DNA of 58,067 nt from Caballeronia mineralivorans PML1(12) (GCF_001028175.1 NZ_AEJF01000196.1:1-58067), one strand, 5' to 3'. Shown: positions 38,513 through 48,129, counted from the stretch's first letter. Program-made: numbers and translations. The notes: generated from the letters alone by a model not told the origin.

Positions 38513-39430
38513 CTACGGACTGCTCAACATTTCCCGTGAGATCTGCGACGCCATTAACCGAACTTCGTGCAGGTAGGCATCGACTAACGCGGGATTTCGA
38601 GACGACTGCATACGACATAACTGGAAATAAAAATTAACTTCTGGCTCGAAAGGACGGATGACGACGCGATCTCGCATGCCAGATGCAAATAGCGGATGTA
38701 TCAGCGCCACACCGAGGCCCGCTGCGACAAATTCGCAAACCGACGGTGCCGTTGATGTCTCTAGCACAGTATAAAGATGCTGCGAGTATTTTTCGAAGGT
38801 CGATTCTATTAAGCGGCGAGCATGAACGTCGGATGAGAAGGTCACAAAGGGAACGGCGTCTAGGTCGTGCGGGCGGATAAGGGTTTTCTTGCAAAGAGGG
38901 TGTGTCGGCGGCAAAACACAGACCAAAGGCTGCTCCATAAGCGGCTCACGTTCGACGTATGGGTTATCGATCATGCCATTGACAAGTCCCACGTCAAGCT
39001 GGCGCGTGACCATTCGATCGGCTAGGATCGGTGAGCTTAGCGATACGATCGATACCTGAACGTTCGGAAATTTTTTCAGGAAATTCATGGTGACGCTCGT
39101 TAAAAAAAAACCTGACAACGCCGGCAATACTCCCACGGAAAGATGCCGCTCTTCGTCTCGGCGGATCGAATCGACGGCCTGTTCCACTTGCCGCAAACCA
39201 GCAAAAACGCGATCGACTTCGGCATAAAGACGAACGCCGTGGCGGGTCGGTACCAATTTGCCGCGTACGCGCTCAAATAGTGTGAGGCCAGTATCCTCTT
39301 CGAGATGAGCTACCAGCTTGCTGGCCGCCGGTTGCGTAACGAAGAGAATTTCTGCGGCACGACTGACGGAACCTTGTTCGAAGACCGCTTTAAAGGCCTC
39401 CACCTGACGTAAGTTGAGCTGGCGCTTCAT
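38513..39430 (-). CDS. LysR-type regulator, resembling opine-catabolism regulators (OccR/NocR-like)
   Basis: A 305-residue LysR protein: HTH at residues about 5-65 (NLRQVEAFKAVFEQGSVSRA, then VTQPAASKLVAHLEEDTGLTLFERVRGKLVPT) and an effector domain with VGVLPALSGFF and FVAAGLGVALIHPLF. The N-terminal half reads like OccR/NocR of opine catabolism, by my recollection of the family rather than a search. Promoter module A begins 2 bp beyond its start codon, implying autoregulation. It is the probable master regulator of the five modules in this region. Confidence 0.88.
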   Translation of the reverse strand: MKRQLNLRQVEAFKAVFEQGSVSRAAEILFVTQPAASKLVAHLEEDTGLTLFERVRGKLVPTRHGVRLYAEVDRVFAGLRQVEQAVDSIRRDEERHLSVGVLPALSGFFLTSVTMNFLKKFPNVQVSIVSLSSPILADRMVTRQLDVGLVNGMIDNPYVEREPLMEQPLVCVLPPTHPLCKKTLIRPHDLDAVPFVTFSSDVHARRLIESTFEKYSQHLYTVLETSTAPSVCEFVAAGLGVALIHPLFASGMRDRVVIRPFEPEVNFYFQLCRMQSSRNPALVDAYLHEVRLMASQISREMLSSP

Positions 39431-39432
39431 GG

Positions 39433-39498
39433 CATAACCTTATGGAATAGCATTGATCGGAATACTAATTGGACGCCAGAAATATGCAAGGATAAATT
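39433..39498 (+). promoter_or_regulatory. promoter module A (LysR box plus -35/-10), upstream of porin
   Basis: First of five 66-bp modules. LysR-type box CATAACCTTATGGAATAGC at 39433-39451 contains T-N11-A. A -35 element TGGACG starts 37 bp after the box start (39470), followed by a 17-bp spacer and -10 TAAATT (39493-39498). The box centre falls near -63, the usual LysR position. It reads toward the porin and abuts the LysR start codon. Confidence 0.78.
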
Positions 39499-39887
39499 CA
39501 GGCCACTTTCTTCTCTGGGCAATTTCAACGTTCCGATCGACCAACTTTTTCATGGCATGGTTTGACTAAGCGAATGCGTCATATCGCTCGGCGTTGGGAC
39601 GGTCGCGCCCTCTGCGATTTAAAGCGTGTGATGCGCGGCGCTAGCAGTGCCGATTTTATGAATTGAAATACCGAGTCAACGGCGTAAAGACCGGTGGCCA
39701 CTGACAACACTTAAGGCGAGTGCTGTTGCGGCGTGCTCCACCGAACGGTCGCCTTCGATTTTGGCGGAAAGATCAGGAAGATGAAGGTCAGATTATATTA
39801 TTAGTATAACTAATAAAAAGTATAAATCCCAATTCACTCAACCAAATTCAGCAAACCAGTTGAATAATCCGAACTTGGAGGCTACTA
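39499..39887. other. long leader between module A and the porin, with a 19-bp palindrome
   Basis: About 380 bp lie between the predicted module A transcription start and the porin ATG. No gene is seen. A perfect palindrome TTATTAGTATAACTAATAA (39798-39816, 8-bp arms) lies in an AT-rich stretch and may be a second operator or promoter-proximal site for the porin. Confidence 0.5.
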
Positions 39888-41087
39888 ATGAAGAAGTCGA
39901 TAATGGCCGTTGCCGCACTAAGCATGTTTACAGGTATAGCACACGCACAAAGTAGCGTGACGTTATACGGGATTGTGGACGAAGGTCTCACCTATAATTC
40001 AAACGCTGGTGGGTCTCGGTTGTATAACTTAGTGAGCGGTGGTCTTCAAAATAGCCGATGGGGCTTGCGAGGCACGGAAGACCTCGGCGGCGGTGTGACG
40101 GCAAGCTTCAGGTTGGAAAATGGCTTTAATTTGTCCAATGGCGCATTGAGCCAAGCCAACAGTGGGAGCACACAAGGGTTGATGTTTGGCCGTCAAGCGT
40201 GGGTTGGACTGGGTAATAGGTTTGGTACCTTAACCATTGGGCGTCAATACGACTCCGTGGTCGACTACCTCGGTCCGCTGGAAGTTGGTGACCAGTGGGG
40301 CGGCTCCGTCACTGCTCACCCGGGTGACGTAGACAACTTCAACAACACGGGTCGCGTTAACAACTCCATCAAATTTGCGAGCACAAGTTACCAGGGGTTC
40401 TCATTCAGTGGACTCTATAGTCTTGGCGGAATCGCAGGAAACTTCTCAAGCAATCAAATTTGGTCACTGGGCGGCGGCTATGCAAAGGGTCCCCTGACGG
40501 CGGCCGTCGGGTACCTGAACGTGCGTAGTCCAAATCTAAGTTTATACGGTAATAACGGCGCAAGTACACCTGCGACAGCCGCTGGCAACTTCTTTACGTC
40601 ACCCGTGAGCAGTGGATTCGCTTCTGCTCACACAATGCAGGTTATTGGTGCAGGCGGTGCTTATACTTTTGGTATCGCTACAATTGGAGCGACCTATTCA
40701 AATACTAAGTTCCTGTCGCTGGGTAACGTGAGCTCAGGTCCGAACACACTAAAGTATTCTGGGTCGGCCACCTTCAACGACGTCGAGGTGAACGCAAAAT
40801 TCCAGGTCACTCCAGCACTTGTTCTCGGAGCTGCCATGAACTATATGAAGGGAGATGCTGTCTCGAGTTCTTCGACCTTGAACAACGGCGCCAAATATTT
40901 GCAGGGTTCCGTAGGAGCGGACTACTTCCTTTCGCAGCGTACAGACCTTTATTTTATTGGGACCTACCAAAAGGCGTCAGGGACGAAATCCACCGGTGGT
41001 GACGCCGTAGCCGCGATCACCGGTCTGACGCCGTCGACTAGCAATCGTCAGGGTCTGCTTCGAGTCGGTATTCGCCATAAGTTTTAA
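39888..41087 (+). CDS. Gram-negative porin (Burkholderia type)
   Basis: A 399-residue outer membrane porin: signal peptide MKKSIMAVAALSMFTGIAHAQ, then SSVTLYGIVDEGLTYNSN, SRWGLRGTEDLGGGVTASFRLENGF, FGRQAWVGLGNRFGTLTIGRQYD, alternating beta-strand sequence throughout, and the C-terminal assembly signal GLLRVGIRHKF. Such trimeric porins admit small hydrophilic solutes. GGAGG precedes the ATG. Its position behind module A suggests induced outer-membrane uptake for the accessory pathway. Confidence 0.95.
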   Translation: MKKSIMAVAALSMFTGIAHAQSSVTLYGIVDEGLTYNSNAGGSRLYNLVSGGLQNSRWGLRGTEDLGGGVTASFRLENGFNLSNGALSQANSGSTQGLMFGRQAWVGLGNRFGTLTIGRQYDSVVDYLGPLEVGDQWGGSVTAHPGDVDNFNNTGRVNNSIKFASTSYQGFSFSGLYSLGGIAGNFSSNQIWSLGGGYAKGPLTAAVGYLNVRSPNLSLYGNNGASTPATAAGNFFTSPVSSGFASAHTMQVIGAGGAYTFGIATIGATYSNTKFLSLGNVSSGPNTLKYSGSATFNDVEVNAKFQVTPALVLGAAMNYMKGDAVSSSSTLNNGAKYLQGSVGADYFLSQRTDLYFIGTYQKASGTKSTGGDAVAAITGLTPSTSNRQGLLRVGIRHKF

Positions 41088-41281
41088 CGAACAACTTAGG
41101 CGCGGGCGAGCAGAGCACTATACCTTGCTCGCGCACCGACGACGGGTATCATTCGCGACGATTGGGGCAATAGCTGAGCAGAGTATCTGCGCGTTGTCGA
41201 GGAACTATCCGATACGTAGACGTCGCGTTATTCCAAATGCCGCCGGAAGTAAATGAATAGTAAAAAAGCTAGCCGCTCTCG

Positions 41282-41347
41282 CATAACCTTTGGGAATAGC
41301 ATCGGCCTAAATAGCAATTTGACGCTTGTAACCGCGGCGACTAGATT
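41282..41347 (+). promoter_or_regulatory. promoter module B, upstream of the three-gene dehydrogenase operon
   Basis: Box CATAACCTTTGGGAATAGC (41282-41300), -35 TTGACG (41319-41324), 17-bp spacer, -10 TAGATT (41342-41347): the same 66-bp layout as the other modules. Transcription should begin near 41354, just before the [2Fe-2S] gene, which rules out an upstream in-frame ATG at 41253 as its start. Confidence 0.8.
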
Positions 41348-41378
41348 CAGTACTTCTTTATCGAGCATGGGCACCTTA

Positions 41379-41765
41379 ATGTTTCGCAGATTGAATGATC
41401 CCGACCACTACACACCGACGTTGACTTTGAGCGTCGATGGTTGCGCGGTTCAAGCAGAGTCGGGCGACACGGTTGCCTCTGTTTTGCTGCGACTCGCACC
41501 CCCGCTATCGCGCACTACGCCTGTAAAAGGCAGCCCACGCGCCCCTTATTGTCTTATGGGCGTATGTTTCGATTGTTTAGCGTTAGTCGACAATGTAGCG
41601 TCCACACAAACATGTCTCGTACAAGTCCGTGAGGGAATGCGAGTGGAGCGCCAACACGGCCGACGTACAGTGACAAACGTTGTTACGGGCGAAGGTCAAA
41701 ATGTGACTCTCGAGAAAGCATTGCACAGCATCACTATGGGACCATCTGATGAGCCGAAGCTTTGA
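41379..41765 (+). CDS. small [2Fe-2S] ferredoxin-like subunit of an FAD dehydrogenase (HcnA/opine-oxidase-gamma type)
   Basis: A 128-residue subunit with a plant-type ferredoxin fold: LTLSVDGCAVQAESGDTVASVLL and cysteines in YCLMGVCFDCLALVDN and STQTCLVQVREGM. It matches the small subunits of three-component hydrogen cyanide synthase, D-hydroxyproline dehydrogenase and opine oxidase. MFRRLND at 41379 is the typical start; ATG 41367 is possible, 41253 is excluded by module B. Its end overlaps the next gene by 17 bp. Confidence 0.88.
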   Translation: MFRRLNDPDHYTPTLTLSVDGCAVQAESGDTVASVLLRLAPPLSRTTPVKGSPRAPYCLMGVCFDCLALVDNVASTQTCLVQVREGMRVERQHGRRTVTNVVTGEGQNVTLEKALHSITMGPSDEPKL

Positions 41766-43149
41766 TCTGCTTGTGATAGGTTCTGGTCCTGCCGGTATGA
41801 CCGCCGCGATTGAGGCACGCAGATTTGGACTGAGTGTCCTTGTCGTTGATGATCAAGCCGCGCCCGGCGGGCAAATCTGGCGAGCAGTAGAAACCAGGGC
41901 TGAAACTTCCGTCGGCGAGCTTTTAGGCAAAGAGTATAAGGTCGGCACGTCGCTGACGAAGTCGTTTCGGGCCAGCGGTGCTATCTATGAGCCGAGCACA
42001 CAAGTGTGGCAAATTGAGCCCGAATGGGAAATTTTTATGAGCCGCGCGCAGCGGGCGGAACGAGTACAAGCAACCAGCGTGCTCTTGGCGACGGGCGCAC
42101 AAGAGCGCCCCGCGCCGTTCCCCGGATGGACGCTGCCTGGTGTGCTGACAGTAGGCGCGGCCCAGATCCTCTTGAAAACGTCACGGCACATTCCGGATAG
42201 GCCGGTCTGGGTAGCGGGCAGTGGGCCGCTACCAATGCTGTACATGATTCAGTTGCTGCGTGGACAAGGGCGCATTGCCGGGTGGCTGGACACAACGCCG
42301 GCAGGTGGCTGGCGTAGAGCTTTGCCACACGCTGCACGAGCGCGTGCCGGATGGAAAGACATCGTAAAGGGGTTGCAATGGATGCGCCAATTGAAGCGCG
42401 CCGACTTTCCTATCATTCGCGGAGTTACGCATCTGCGGGCGGAAGGAAAAAATCGCCTCGAGCGCGTCGAGTATCGCACCGCCGACGGACGGGTTCAGCA
42501 AGTCGACGCCGAGCTGCTGCTGATACACGAAGGCGTGATTCCATCAATTCATATGACCCAGGCGCTTGGCTGTGAGCACATCTGGCGTGATGAACAGGTT
42601 TGTCTCGCACCGGTAGTCGACGACTGGGGCCAGACGAGTCAGCCCGGTATCTTTTCCGCGGGTGATGGTGCAGGCGTTGGCGGTGCGCGCGCCGCGTGTG
42701 TACGTGGCGAGCTCGCGGCGTTGGGCATCGCCGTGCGCATCGGAAAAATTTCTGTTGACGAGGCTCAACATATCGCCGCGCCATTGCGTCGACGTCTTGC
42801 GGTGGAACTATCGACACGTCCACTCCTTGATGCGTTGTATCCGCCCAGGGAGGAGATATTCGCACCCTCCGACGAGACAGTGATCTGCCGCTGCGAAGAA
42901 CTGACTGCTGGTCAAATTCGTGAGGCCGCAGCGATCGGCACGCCCGACCCTAACCAGATCAAATCGTTGACCCGCGCGGGCATGGGTCCCTGTCAGGGCC
43001 GACAGTGTGCGTATACCGTTGCTCATATACTTGCCGCGGCTCAAAAGAAACAGGTCAAGCAAATCGGGTTTTTCGCGATTCGACCCCCACTGAAACCGCT
43101 GACGCTTGGGGAACTGGCGTCGTTGGACATTGCGAGTGAATCGACATGA
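41749..43149 (+). CDS. FAD/NAD(P)-dependent oxidoreductase subunit with C-terminal BFD-like [2Fe-2S] domain (alpha subunit type)
   Basis: A 466-residue flavoprotein. The dinucleotide motif is LLVIGSGPAGMTAAIEARRFG with VVDDQAAPGGQIWR, a second NAD-type site lies near VWVAGSGPLPMLYM, and a GDG motif (FSAGDGAGVGGARAA) closes the FAD fold. C-terminal cysteines (VICRCEELTAGQI and GMGPCQGRQC) form a BFD-like cluster site. It matches the large subunit of opine oxidases, HcnB and D-hydroxyproline dehydrogenase. It overlaps both neighbours, indicating a complex. Confidence 0.92.
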   Translation: MSRSFDLLVIGSGPAGMTAAIEARRFGLSVLVVDDQAAPGGQIWRAVETRAETSVGELLGKEYKVGTSLTKSFRASGAIYEPSTQVWQIEPEWEIFMSRAQRAERVQATSVLLATGAQERPAPFPGWTLPGVLTVGAAQILLKTSRHIPDRPVWVAGSGPLPMLYMIQLLRGQGRIAGWLDTTPAGGWRRALPHAARARAGWKDIVKGLQWMRQLKRADFPIIRGVTHLRAEGKNRLERVEYRTADGRVQQVDAELLLIHEGVIPSIHMTQALGCEHIWRDEQVCLAPVVDDWGQTSQPGIFSAGDGAGVGGARAACVRGELAALGIAVRIGKISVDEAQHIAAPLRRRLAVELSTRPLLDALYPPREEIFAPSDETVICRCEELTAGQIREAAAIGTPDPNQIKSLTRAGMGPCQGRQCAYTVAHILAAAQKKQVKQIGFFAIRPPLKPLTLGELASLDIASEST

Positions 43150-44273
43150 ATGCGACCGTCTTTGACGTTGCTGTTATTGGTGGTGGCCTTCATGGACTCT
43201 CAATTGCGTTAAATTTGAGCCGCGCCGGTATGCGCGTCGTTGTTCTTGAGCGGGCATGGGTTGGGCGGCACGCTTCCGGCGCGACTGCGGCCGGAGTACG
43301 CACGTTAAATCGAGATCTAGGCGAACTGGACCTTGCATTGGAATCCATGGACATGTGGCACAACATGGCCGCGATCGTTGGAGACGACTGTGGATTCAAT
43401 GCGCATGGCCAGATCTGTGTTGCGGACGACATAAGCAATTTCGGCAAACTCCAAGACCGTGTTTCCATGTTGCGTGCCCTCGGTTATACGCATGAAGAAA
43501 TCATCGACCCACGGGAACTCCGCCAGCTTGTGCCGATGATGAGTGCTCAATGCTTGGGTGCATCCATCGCGCGAAACAACGGTGCCGCCGATCCTCATCG
43601 AACCATCGCGGCCTTTAGACGTAGTGCGCAAGCAGCTGGCGCTGTGATTCGGGAGGGTTTCGGTGTTCAAAGGATCGAACGTCATGGCCAAGACTGGTCC
43701 CTTGAAACAGGCATAGTCGGGGTTCCTCCCGTAGTGGCACCGATCGTCGTGAACGCCGCTGGGGCTTGGTCGGGACGCATCGCGGCGATGGTGGGAGATA
43801 TCATCCCGTTAAAGACCAGAGCTTCCATGATGATGGTCACGGAACGACTGGCTCCTATGCTAAAGCCAGTGGTCTCCCATATGGGGCGTTCCTTATCTTT
43901 CAAGCAGTCAGATCAAGGCACTTTGGTTATCGGTGGAGGATTGCAAGGACTTTCCAACCTCGATCTCGAAACGTCGACGGTCCGCTTGGGAACATTGGCG
44001 AAGGGAGCACGAGCAGCGACTGACCTCTTCTCGTGCGTAAGTGATATCCGTATCGTGCGGACGTGGGCGGGTCTCGAAGCCCAAACGGATGACAAGCTAC
44101 CGGTGATAGGCGCCGCCATCAACGCATCGGGAGTATTCCATGCCTTCGGCTATTCAGGCCATGGTTTTGAGTTGGTGCCCGTGGTGGGCGCGGCGATCAC
44201 GGATCTTATTGTGCATGGTTCGACCCGTCGGGCTATCAGCAATTTGACGCCCGGTCGCCTCATTGTTTCCTAG
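43146..44273 (+). CDS. FAD-dependent D-amino acid/opine oxidase-type subunit (beta subunit type)
   Basis: A 375-residue DAO-family flavoprotein: FDVAVIGGGLHGLSIALNLSRAGMRVVVLE at the N-terminus, RHASGATAAGVRT, then VVNAAGAWSGRIAAMVG and a C-terminal GYSGHGFELVPVVGAAI. This is the catalytic amine-oxidising subunit in three-component enzymes such as opine oxidase B, HcnC and D-hydroxyproline dehydrogenase beta. It starts within the stop of the preceding gene (ATGA). Substrate is not predictable: opines, D-hydroxyproline, glycine and other secondary amines are possible. Confidence 0.92.
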   Translation: MNATVFDVAVIGGGLHGLSIALNLSRAGMRVVVLERAWVGRHASGATAAGVRTLNRDLGELDLALESMDMWHNMAAIVGDDCGFNAHGQICVADDISNFGKLQDRVSMLRALGYTHEEIIDPRELRQLVPMMSAQCLGASIARNNGAADPHRTIAAFRRSAQAAGAVIREGFGVQRIERHGQDWSLETGIVGVPPVVAPIVVNAAGAWSGRIAAMVGDIIPLKTRASMMMVTERLAPMLKPVVSHMGRSLSFKQSDQGTLVIGGGLQGLSNLDLETSTVRLGTLAKGARAATDLFSCVSDIRIVRTWAGLEAQTDDKLPVIGAAINASGVFHAFGYSGHGFELVPVVGAAITDLIVHGSTRRAISNLTPGRLIVS

Positions 44274-45276
44274 AACAACATAGGCTGGGCATTCACTGCT
44301 TGGCCCTACCATGTCAGTTCGAAGTAAAGCCCCCCCTAGACGATCCGCTCATCTGACGAATGTTAGGAAACAGCGGATTTTTCCGCCAGTTGAAATCTAG
44401 TGTTCCAAACTCAGTCGATATCGCTTGGGTGTGAAGTCACCGGAACAACGGTTGGGAGGGGGGCATATTGGACGAGCCAGTGGGTCACATCTGTGTTGTG
44501 ACAGGCACAAATTCGCAATGCGTAAGCCGAAATCCCTCGGATGGCTGATCACCTGCAAACACGTCGACCGCGAAATAATCGTCCATGCGTGGGATGGTAC
44601 CTGCGCTGAGCTTTCGAAGCCACGTGGAAATTAGGGCTGGTCACGACCTGTCGTGATCGCTCGACCCGAAAGAAGCACGGCGGCATGGGACGATCCTGCG
44701 CTGAGTGAAATGCCGCACGATGGAGTTGGTCAGTCGCAGGGATGGACTGTCGATAACTAGCTGGACACTCGCGGCGAGTCGACCCGAGGCACGTGAAGAT
44801 CCGGCAACTAGTCCCTTCTTTAACATCCAGTTGATCGAGAGGAGGAGCAGTGGATTTCGGGCTCGGTAGCACGCGCGATTTCATTGCCCGAAGCGCTTTG
44901 TCGCGAATATGATCAGGAGCGAAGCGCTGCTTCCAAGAACCAATGCGCTGGACGGCTATGTCGCTTCCTCAACTCTCGTTAAATACGATCGCAATTGGCT
45001 TTCCCCTTCCGATTCGGCTGGTGGACCGCGAAACCCAACGCGGTGCGTCGTTGGATGTGTTAGCAACGGACGCTACTTTGGGATGGGAAGTCCCTTCATT
45101 CGTATACCTGATGAGGACGGGGCGAGCTTGCCTTTACTCATTCAAATAGGGTTATTTCAGTAAGCTTTCCACCATCCCGGCATGGTCACGGACACTCCAC
45201 GAGCAGCGCCACGAAGCGCCCCATATTCCACACGGGCTTGGGGCCTCGAATTGACGCGGCGCTCGACGTAGCATGT
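44274..45276. other. 1.0-kb non-coding or decayed region
   Basis: No intact gene was recognised between the dehydrogenase operon and module C. Frames are short and unlike known families. An imperfect direct repeat of about 24 bp (core TGCGCTGAG preceded by TGGGA) occurs near 44.59 and 44.69 kb. The stretch looks like decayed DNA or mobile-element debris. Confidence 0.45.
44588..44706 (+). repeat. imperfect direct repeat with TGCGCTGAG core
   Basis: Two copies of a sequence resembling TGGGAxGxTxCTGCGCTGAG lie about 95-100 bp apart (near 44591-44612 and 44686-44705). No flanking element is visible; a small palindrome TCACGACC/TGTCGTGA lies between them. Confidence 0.45.
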
Positions 45277-45342
45277 CATAACCTTCTGGCATAGGGTCGG
45301 TTGCAATAGGAACTGGACGACATAAAATTGCAAGGATAAATT
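45277..45342 (+). promoter_or_regulatory. promoter module C, upstream of hyuAB
   Basis: Box CATAACCTTCTGGCATAGG (45277-45295), -35 TGGACG (45314-45319), 17-bp spacer, -10 TAAATT (45337-45342). The 15 bases TGCAAGGATAAATTC around the -10 are identical to module A. The next intact gene, the HyuA homologue, begins about 740 bp downstream, so the leader is long or a gene between them has decayed. Confidence 0.78.
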
Positions 45343-46083
45343 CTTAAACCAGAAACTCTAAGAGCCGTCTGATGCGGAATATATTTTCTGCATAAGGTCT
45401 GTTTTTCTGTTTCGTATTAGCGATTGTCGTGGTGTCAACAAATGCCATATTTAGATGTCGGTATGAAGATCGCGATATCCGATCGGTGATCCATCAAATC
45501 ACAACGGGTAAAGTGTGAAAGTCTCACTGCTATCGTACTTTGCCTTTGTTAGTTTGGGATAAATTATCGCTTCAGAATGCACGATGAAGTGCGCTGTAAA
45601 GATGGCCCAAGCGGAGGATACAACTTTGCAAAAATTATTGCTGAATCACAAACATTCCGACATCCCTATCCAATCTGTAGGTGTGGTGCTGCCGGGGCTC
45701 AAGGTCAAGCTGATAGAGTTTGCCCCGAAGCCCGAGTTAGCGCGGACAATCGGTCTACGACTGGCCGCACGCCCGGCATGACCGAGGCGTGTGTGGGTTG
45801 CTTGTCGGCCATAGAGGCGGACTAAATCGCTTGCGTTACCCCACCGCCGTGATGGTCGATGGCACCGGAGCCGAGCGCGGAATCGATGACGCTCAAGCGC
45901 ATCGCGCAATACGGACAAATAGGTAAGCATAATTGAAATCGTCTGGAATCACGGAGAGTGTCCAATTCGAATTTTTGTGCCCTGGACCATAAAACCATTG
46001 ATGCTGAAATTTAAAAAGACCTCCGACGCTTATGGCGCAAGGTTGCAAATCAAATTTGCGTGAACATTGAACAGGAAACGGTT
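45343..46083. other. leader between module C and hyuA with a possible gene remnant
   Basis: No intact gene. Around 45.68-45.80 kb the reading VGVVLPGLKVKLIEF, then after a frame change NRSTTGRTPGMTEAC, resembles a piece of an AMP-forming acyl-CoA ligase (LPGLxxKL ... RVRGPNVTPGYW-PxMTEA). The match is weak and short, so I treat it as a possible remnant only. Confidence 0.3.
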
Positions 46084-48129
46084 ATGTATCGGATAGGTGT
46101 GGACGTTGGCGGTAGCTTCACGGATTTCGTTATGGTGAATTCATCTGCGGAGAAATTCTATTACTTTAAAGTGCCGAGCACGCCCGCGGACCCTTCCGTC
46201 GCAATAGCGAACGGCGTTCGAGAAATGCTGACGAATTTTGATGTAGCCCCAACCGATGTTGAGTTCTTTGGCCATGGTACGACGGTCGCTACAAACATGA
46301 TTATCGAGCGTCGGGGAGCGACCGCTGCGCTCGTGACAACAGCGGGTTTTCGCGATGTTCTAGCTATCGGCCGCCAGACTAGACCCAACCTTTTCGATTA
46401 CTCTGTCTCCCGTCCGCCGGCATTGATTGAACGCTCATTGCGTTTGGAAATCGACGAGCGAATGAGTTCCGAGGGTTCAGTCCTTAACCCGCTCAAAGAT
46501 GCGGACCTTGAGATTGTTGCGCAGCAACTATTGGCGCTTGGGGTTGAGTCAGTCGCAATCTGTTTTCTGCATTCGTACCGGAACAATGAGCACGAAGTTC
46601 GCGCGAGAGATGTGCTCCAAGCTTTACTCCCTAATGTCTATATAAGCATCTCGTCGGAAGTGCTTCCGGAATTTCGCGAATATGAACGTACGTCGACGAC
46701 GGCTTTGAATGCATACGTCGGTCCTCGGATGAAAGCCTATCTCGACCGCCTTCGCGACCGAGTCCGGGACGTAGGGATCACTCCAGAGCCTCTCACAGTC
46801 CACTCGAACGGCGGATTGCTGTCACTACCTACCGTCGAACGTCTCCCTGTTTTGACGTGTCTCTCCGGCCCGGCCGCAGGTGTGTCAGGGGCCGTGGCGA
46901 TTGGCGCAGCCGCGGGAGTGAAAAACATAATTACATTCGACGTAGGCGGAACGAGTACTGACGTTTCGCTAATCAATGATGGAAGTCCGTATTTCACCTC
47001 GAATAGATTGATTGCGGACTACCCCGCGAGGTTGCCAATGGTGGATATCCACGTCATTGGGGCCGGCGGTGGAAGCATCGCTGAGGTTGACAGTGCAGGA
47101 GGTCTCAAAGTCGGCCCGCGTAGTGCGGGTGCGAAGCCAGGTCCTGTCGCGTACGGCTTAGGCGGCGTTGACCCGACACTTACCGATGCAAATATTTGCT
47201 TGCGCCGGCTTAATCCGATTGCCCTTTTGGATGGAAGGATGCCCATCGACCGAGAGCGATCTTGGGCTGCCATTGATGCCAAGATCGCGCAGCCGCTAGG
47301 TATCACCGTCGAAGCGGCAGCACATGGCATGCTGCAAGTGGCAACCGCAAACATGAGCCGTGCAATCCGAGCGATCTCCGCAGAGCACGGTGTCGATGCG
47401 GCCGGATTCACGTTAATGGCTTTCGGCGGCGCGGGACCGTTACACGCGGCGGACGTAGCCGAGGAATGCGGCATAAACAATATTCTAATCCCCCAAGAAC
47501 CAGGAACTATGTGCGCGCGTGGAGTTCTCGTTTCTGATATCAGCAGAGACTTCGTTGTTACACAGCTAGCACGGGTGGATGCAGATAATTGGACGGGCTT
47601 AAGGACGTCGGCCGAAAAAATGATCGCTGCCGGTCAAAGATGGCTGGATGCGGAGAAAGTCGAAGAAGCTAGTCGCAGATTTGTTATTTCCTTTGACGCA
47701 CGCTACGCTGGGCAAAATCACGATATTCCGATCGTCTGTGACGCGACCGGCTCTGAGTCTATGGACCAGTTTCTCGTCAAGTTCCATCAGACTCATGAAA
47801 GGCAGTACGGCTATGCCATTAAGGATCAAATTGTTCAGATCGTAAATATTCGGGTTAAAGCCGTTGGCCTGATTTTACGTAACCAACTCTCGGCCTCTAC
47901 CGAGCAGAGATCGGGGAGGAATGCCCTGAAAGAAGGACGTGAAGTCTACTTTGGCGTGCAAGATGGTTGGCTGGATACACCGGTGTATCGACGCAACGAG
48001 CTTTCGATTGATAGTCGGCTAGAGGGGCCGGCTATCATCGAAGAAATGAGTTCGACCACCGTCGTCTTGCCGCGTCAAACCTGCACGGTAGATGAGATAG
48101 GGAATCTGTGCATAGCACGGCTAACGTAA
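46084..48129 (+). CDS. hydantoinase/5-oxoprolinase family protein, HyuA-type subunit
   Basis: A 681-residue ATP-grasp-like/actin-fold subunit of the HyuA-OplAH family that uses ATP to open lactam, hydantoin or related rings, or carboxylates ketones in other branches. Motifs: YRIGVDVGGSFTDFVMV, GHGTTVATNMIIERRGA, LSGPAAGVSGAVAIG, NIITFDVGGTSTDVSLI and FGGAGPLHAADVAEE. ATG 46084 follows CAGGAAA; an in-frame GTG lies at 46060. hyuB follows 55 bp later. Substrate specificity cannot be read from motifs. Confidence 0.93.
   Translation: MYRIGVDVGGSFTDFVMVNSSAEKFYYFKVPSTPADPSVAIANGVREMLTNFDVAPTDVEFFGHGTTVATNMIIERRGATAALVTTAGFRDVLAIGRQTRPNLFDYSVSRPPALIERSLRLEIDERMSSEGSVLNPLKDADLEIVAQQLLALGVESVAICFLHSYRNNEHEVRARDVLQALLPNVYISISSEVLPEFREYERTSTTALNAYVGPRMKAYLDRLRDRVRDVGITPEPLTVHSNGGLLSLPTVERLPVLTCLSGPAAGVSGAVAIGAAAGVKNIITFDVGGTSTDVSLINDGSPYFTSNRLIADYPARLPMVDIHVIGAGGGSIAEVDSAGGLKVGPRSAGAKPGPVAYGLGGVDPTLTDANICLRRLNPIALLDGRMPIDRERSWAAIDAKIAQPLGITVEAAAHGMLQVATANMSRAIRAISAEHGVDAAGFTLMAFGGAGPLHAADVAEECGINNILIPQEPGTMCARGVLVSDISRDFVVTQLARVDADNWTGLRTSAEKMIAAGQRWLDAEKVEEASRRFVISFDARYAGQNHDIPIVCDATGSESMDQFLVKFHQTHERQYGYAIKDQIVQIVNIRVKAVGLILRNQLSASTEQRSGRNALKEGREVYFGVQDGWLDTPVYRRNELSIDSRLEGPAIIEEMSSTTVVLPRQTCTVDEIGNLCIARLT

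Noticed and set aside
38142..38618. A 158-codon minus-strand frame next to the LysR gene
   Set aside because: It overlaps the LysR 3' end, has no recognisable domain and crosses the 13-bp hairpin.
38616..38636. CATAACTGGAAATAA inside the LysR gene as another box
   Set aside because: The right half-site and promoter elements are missing.
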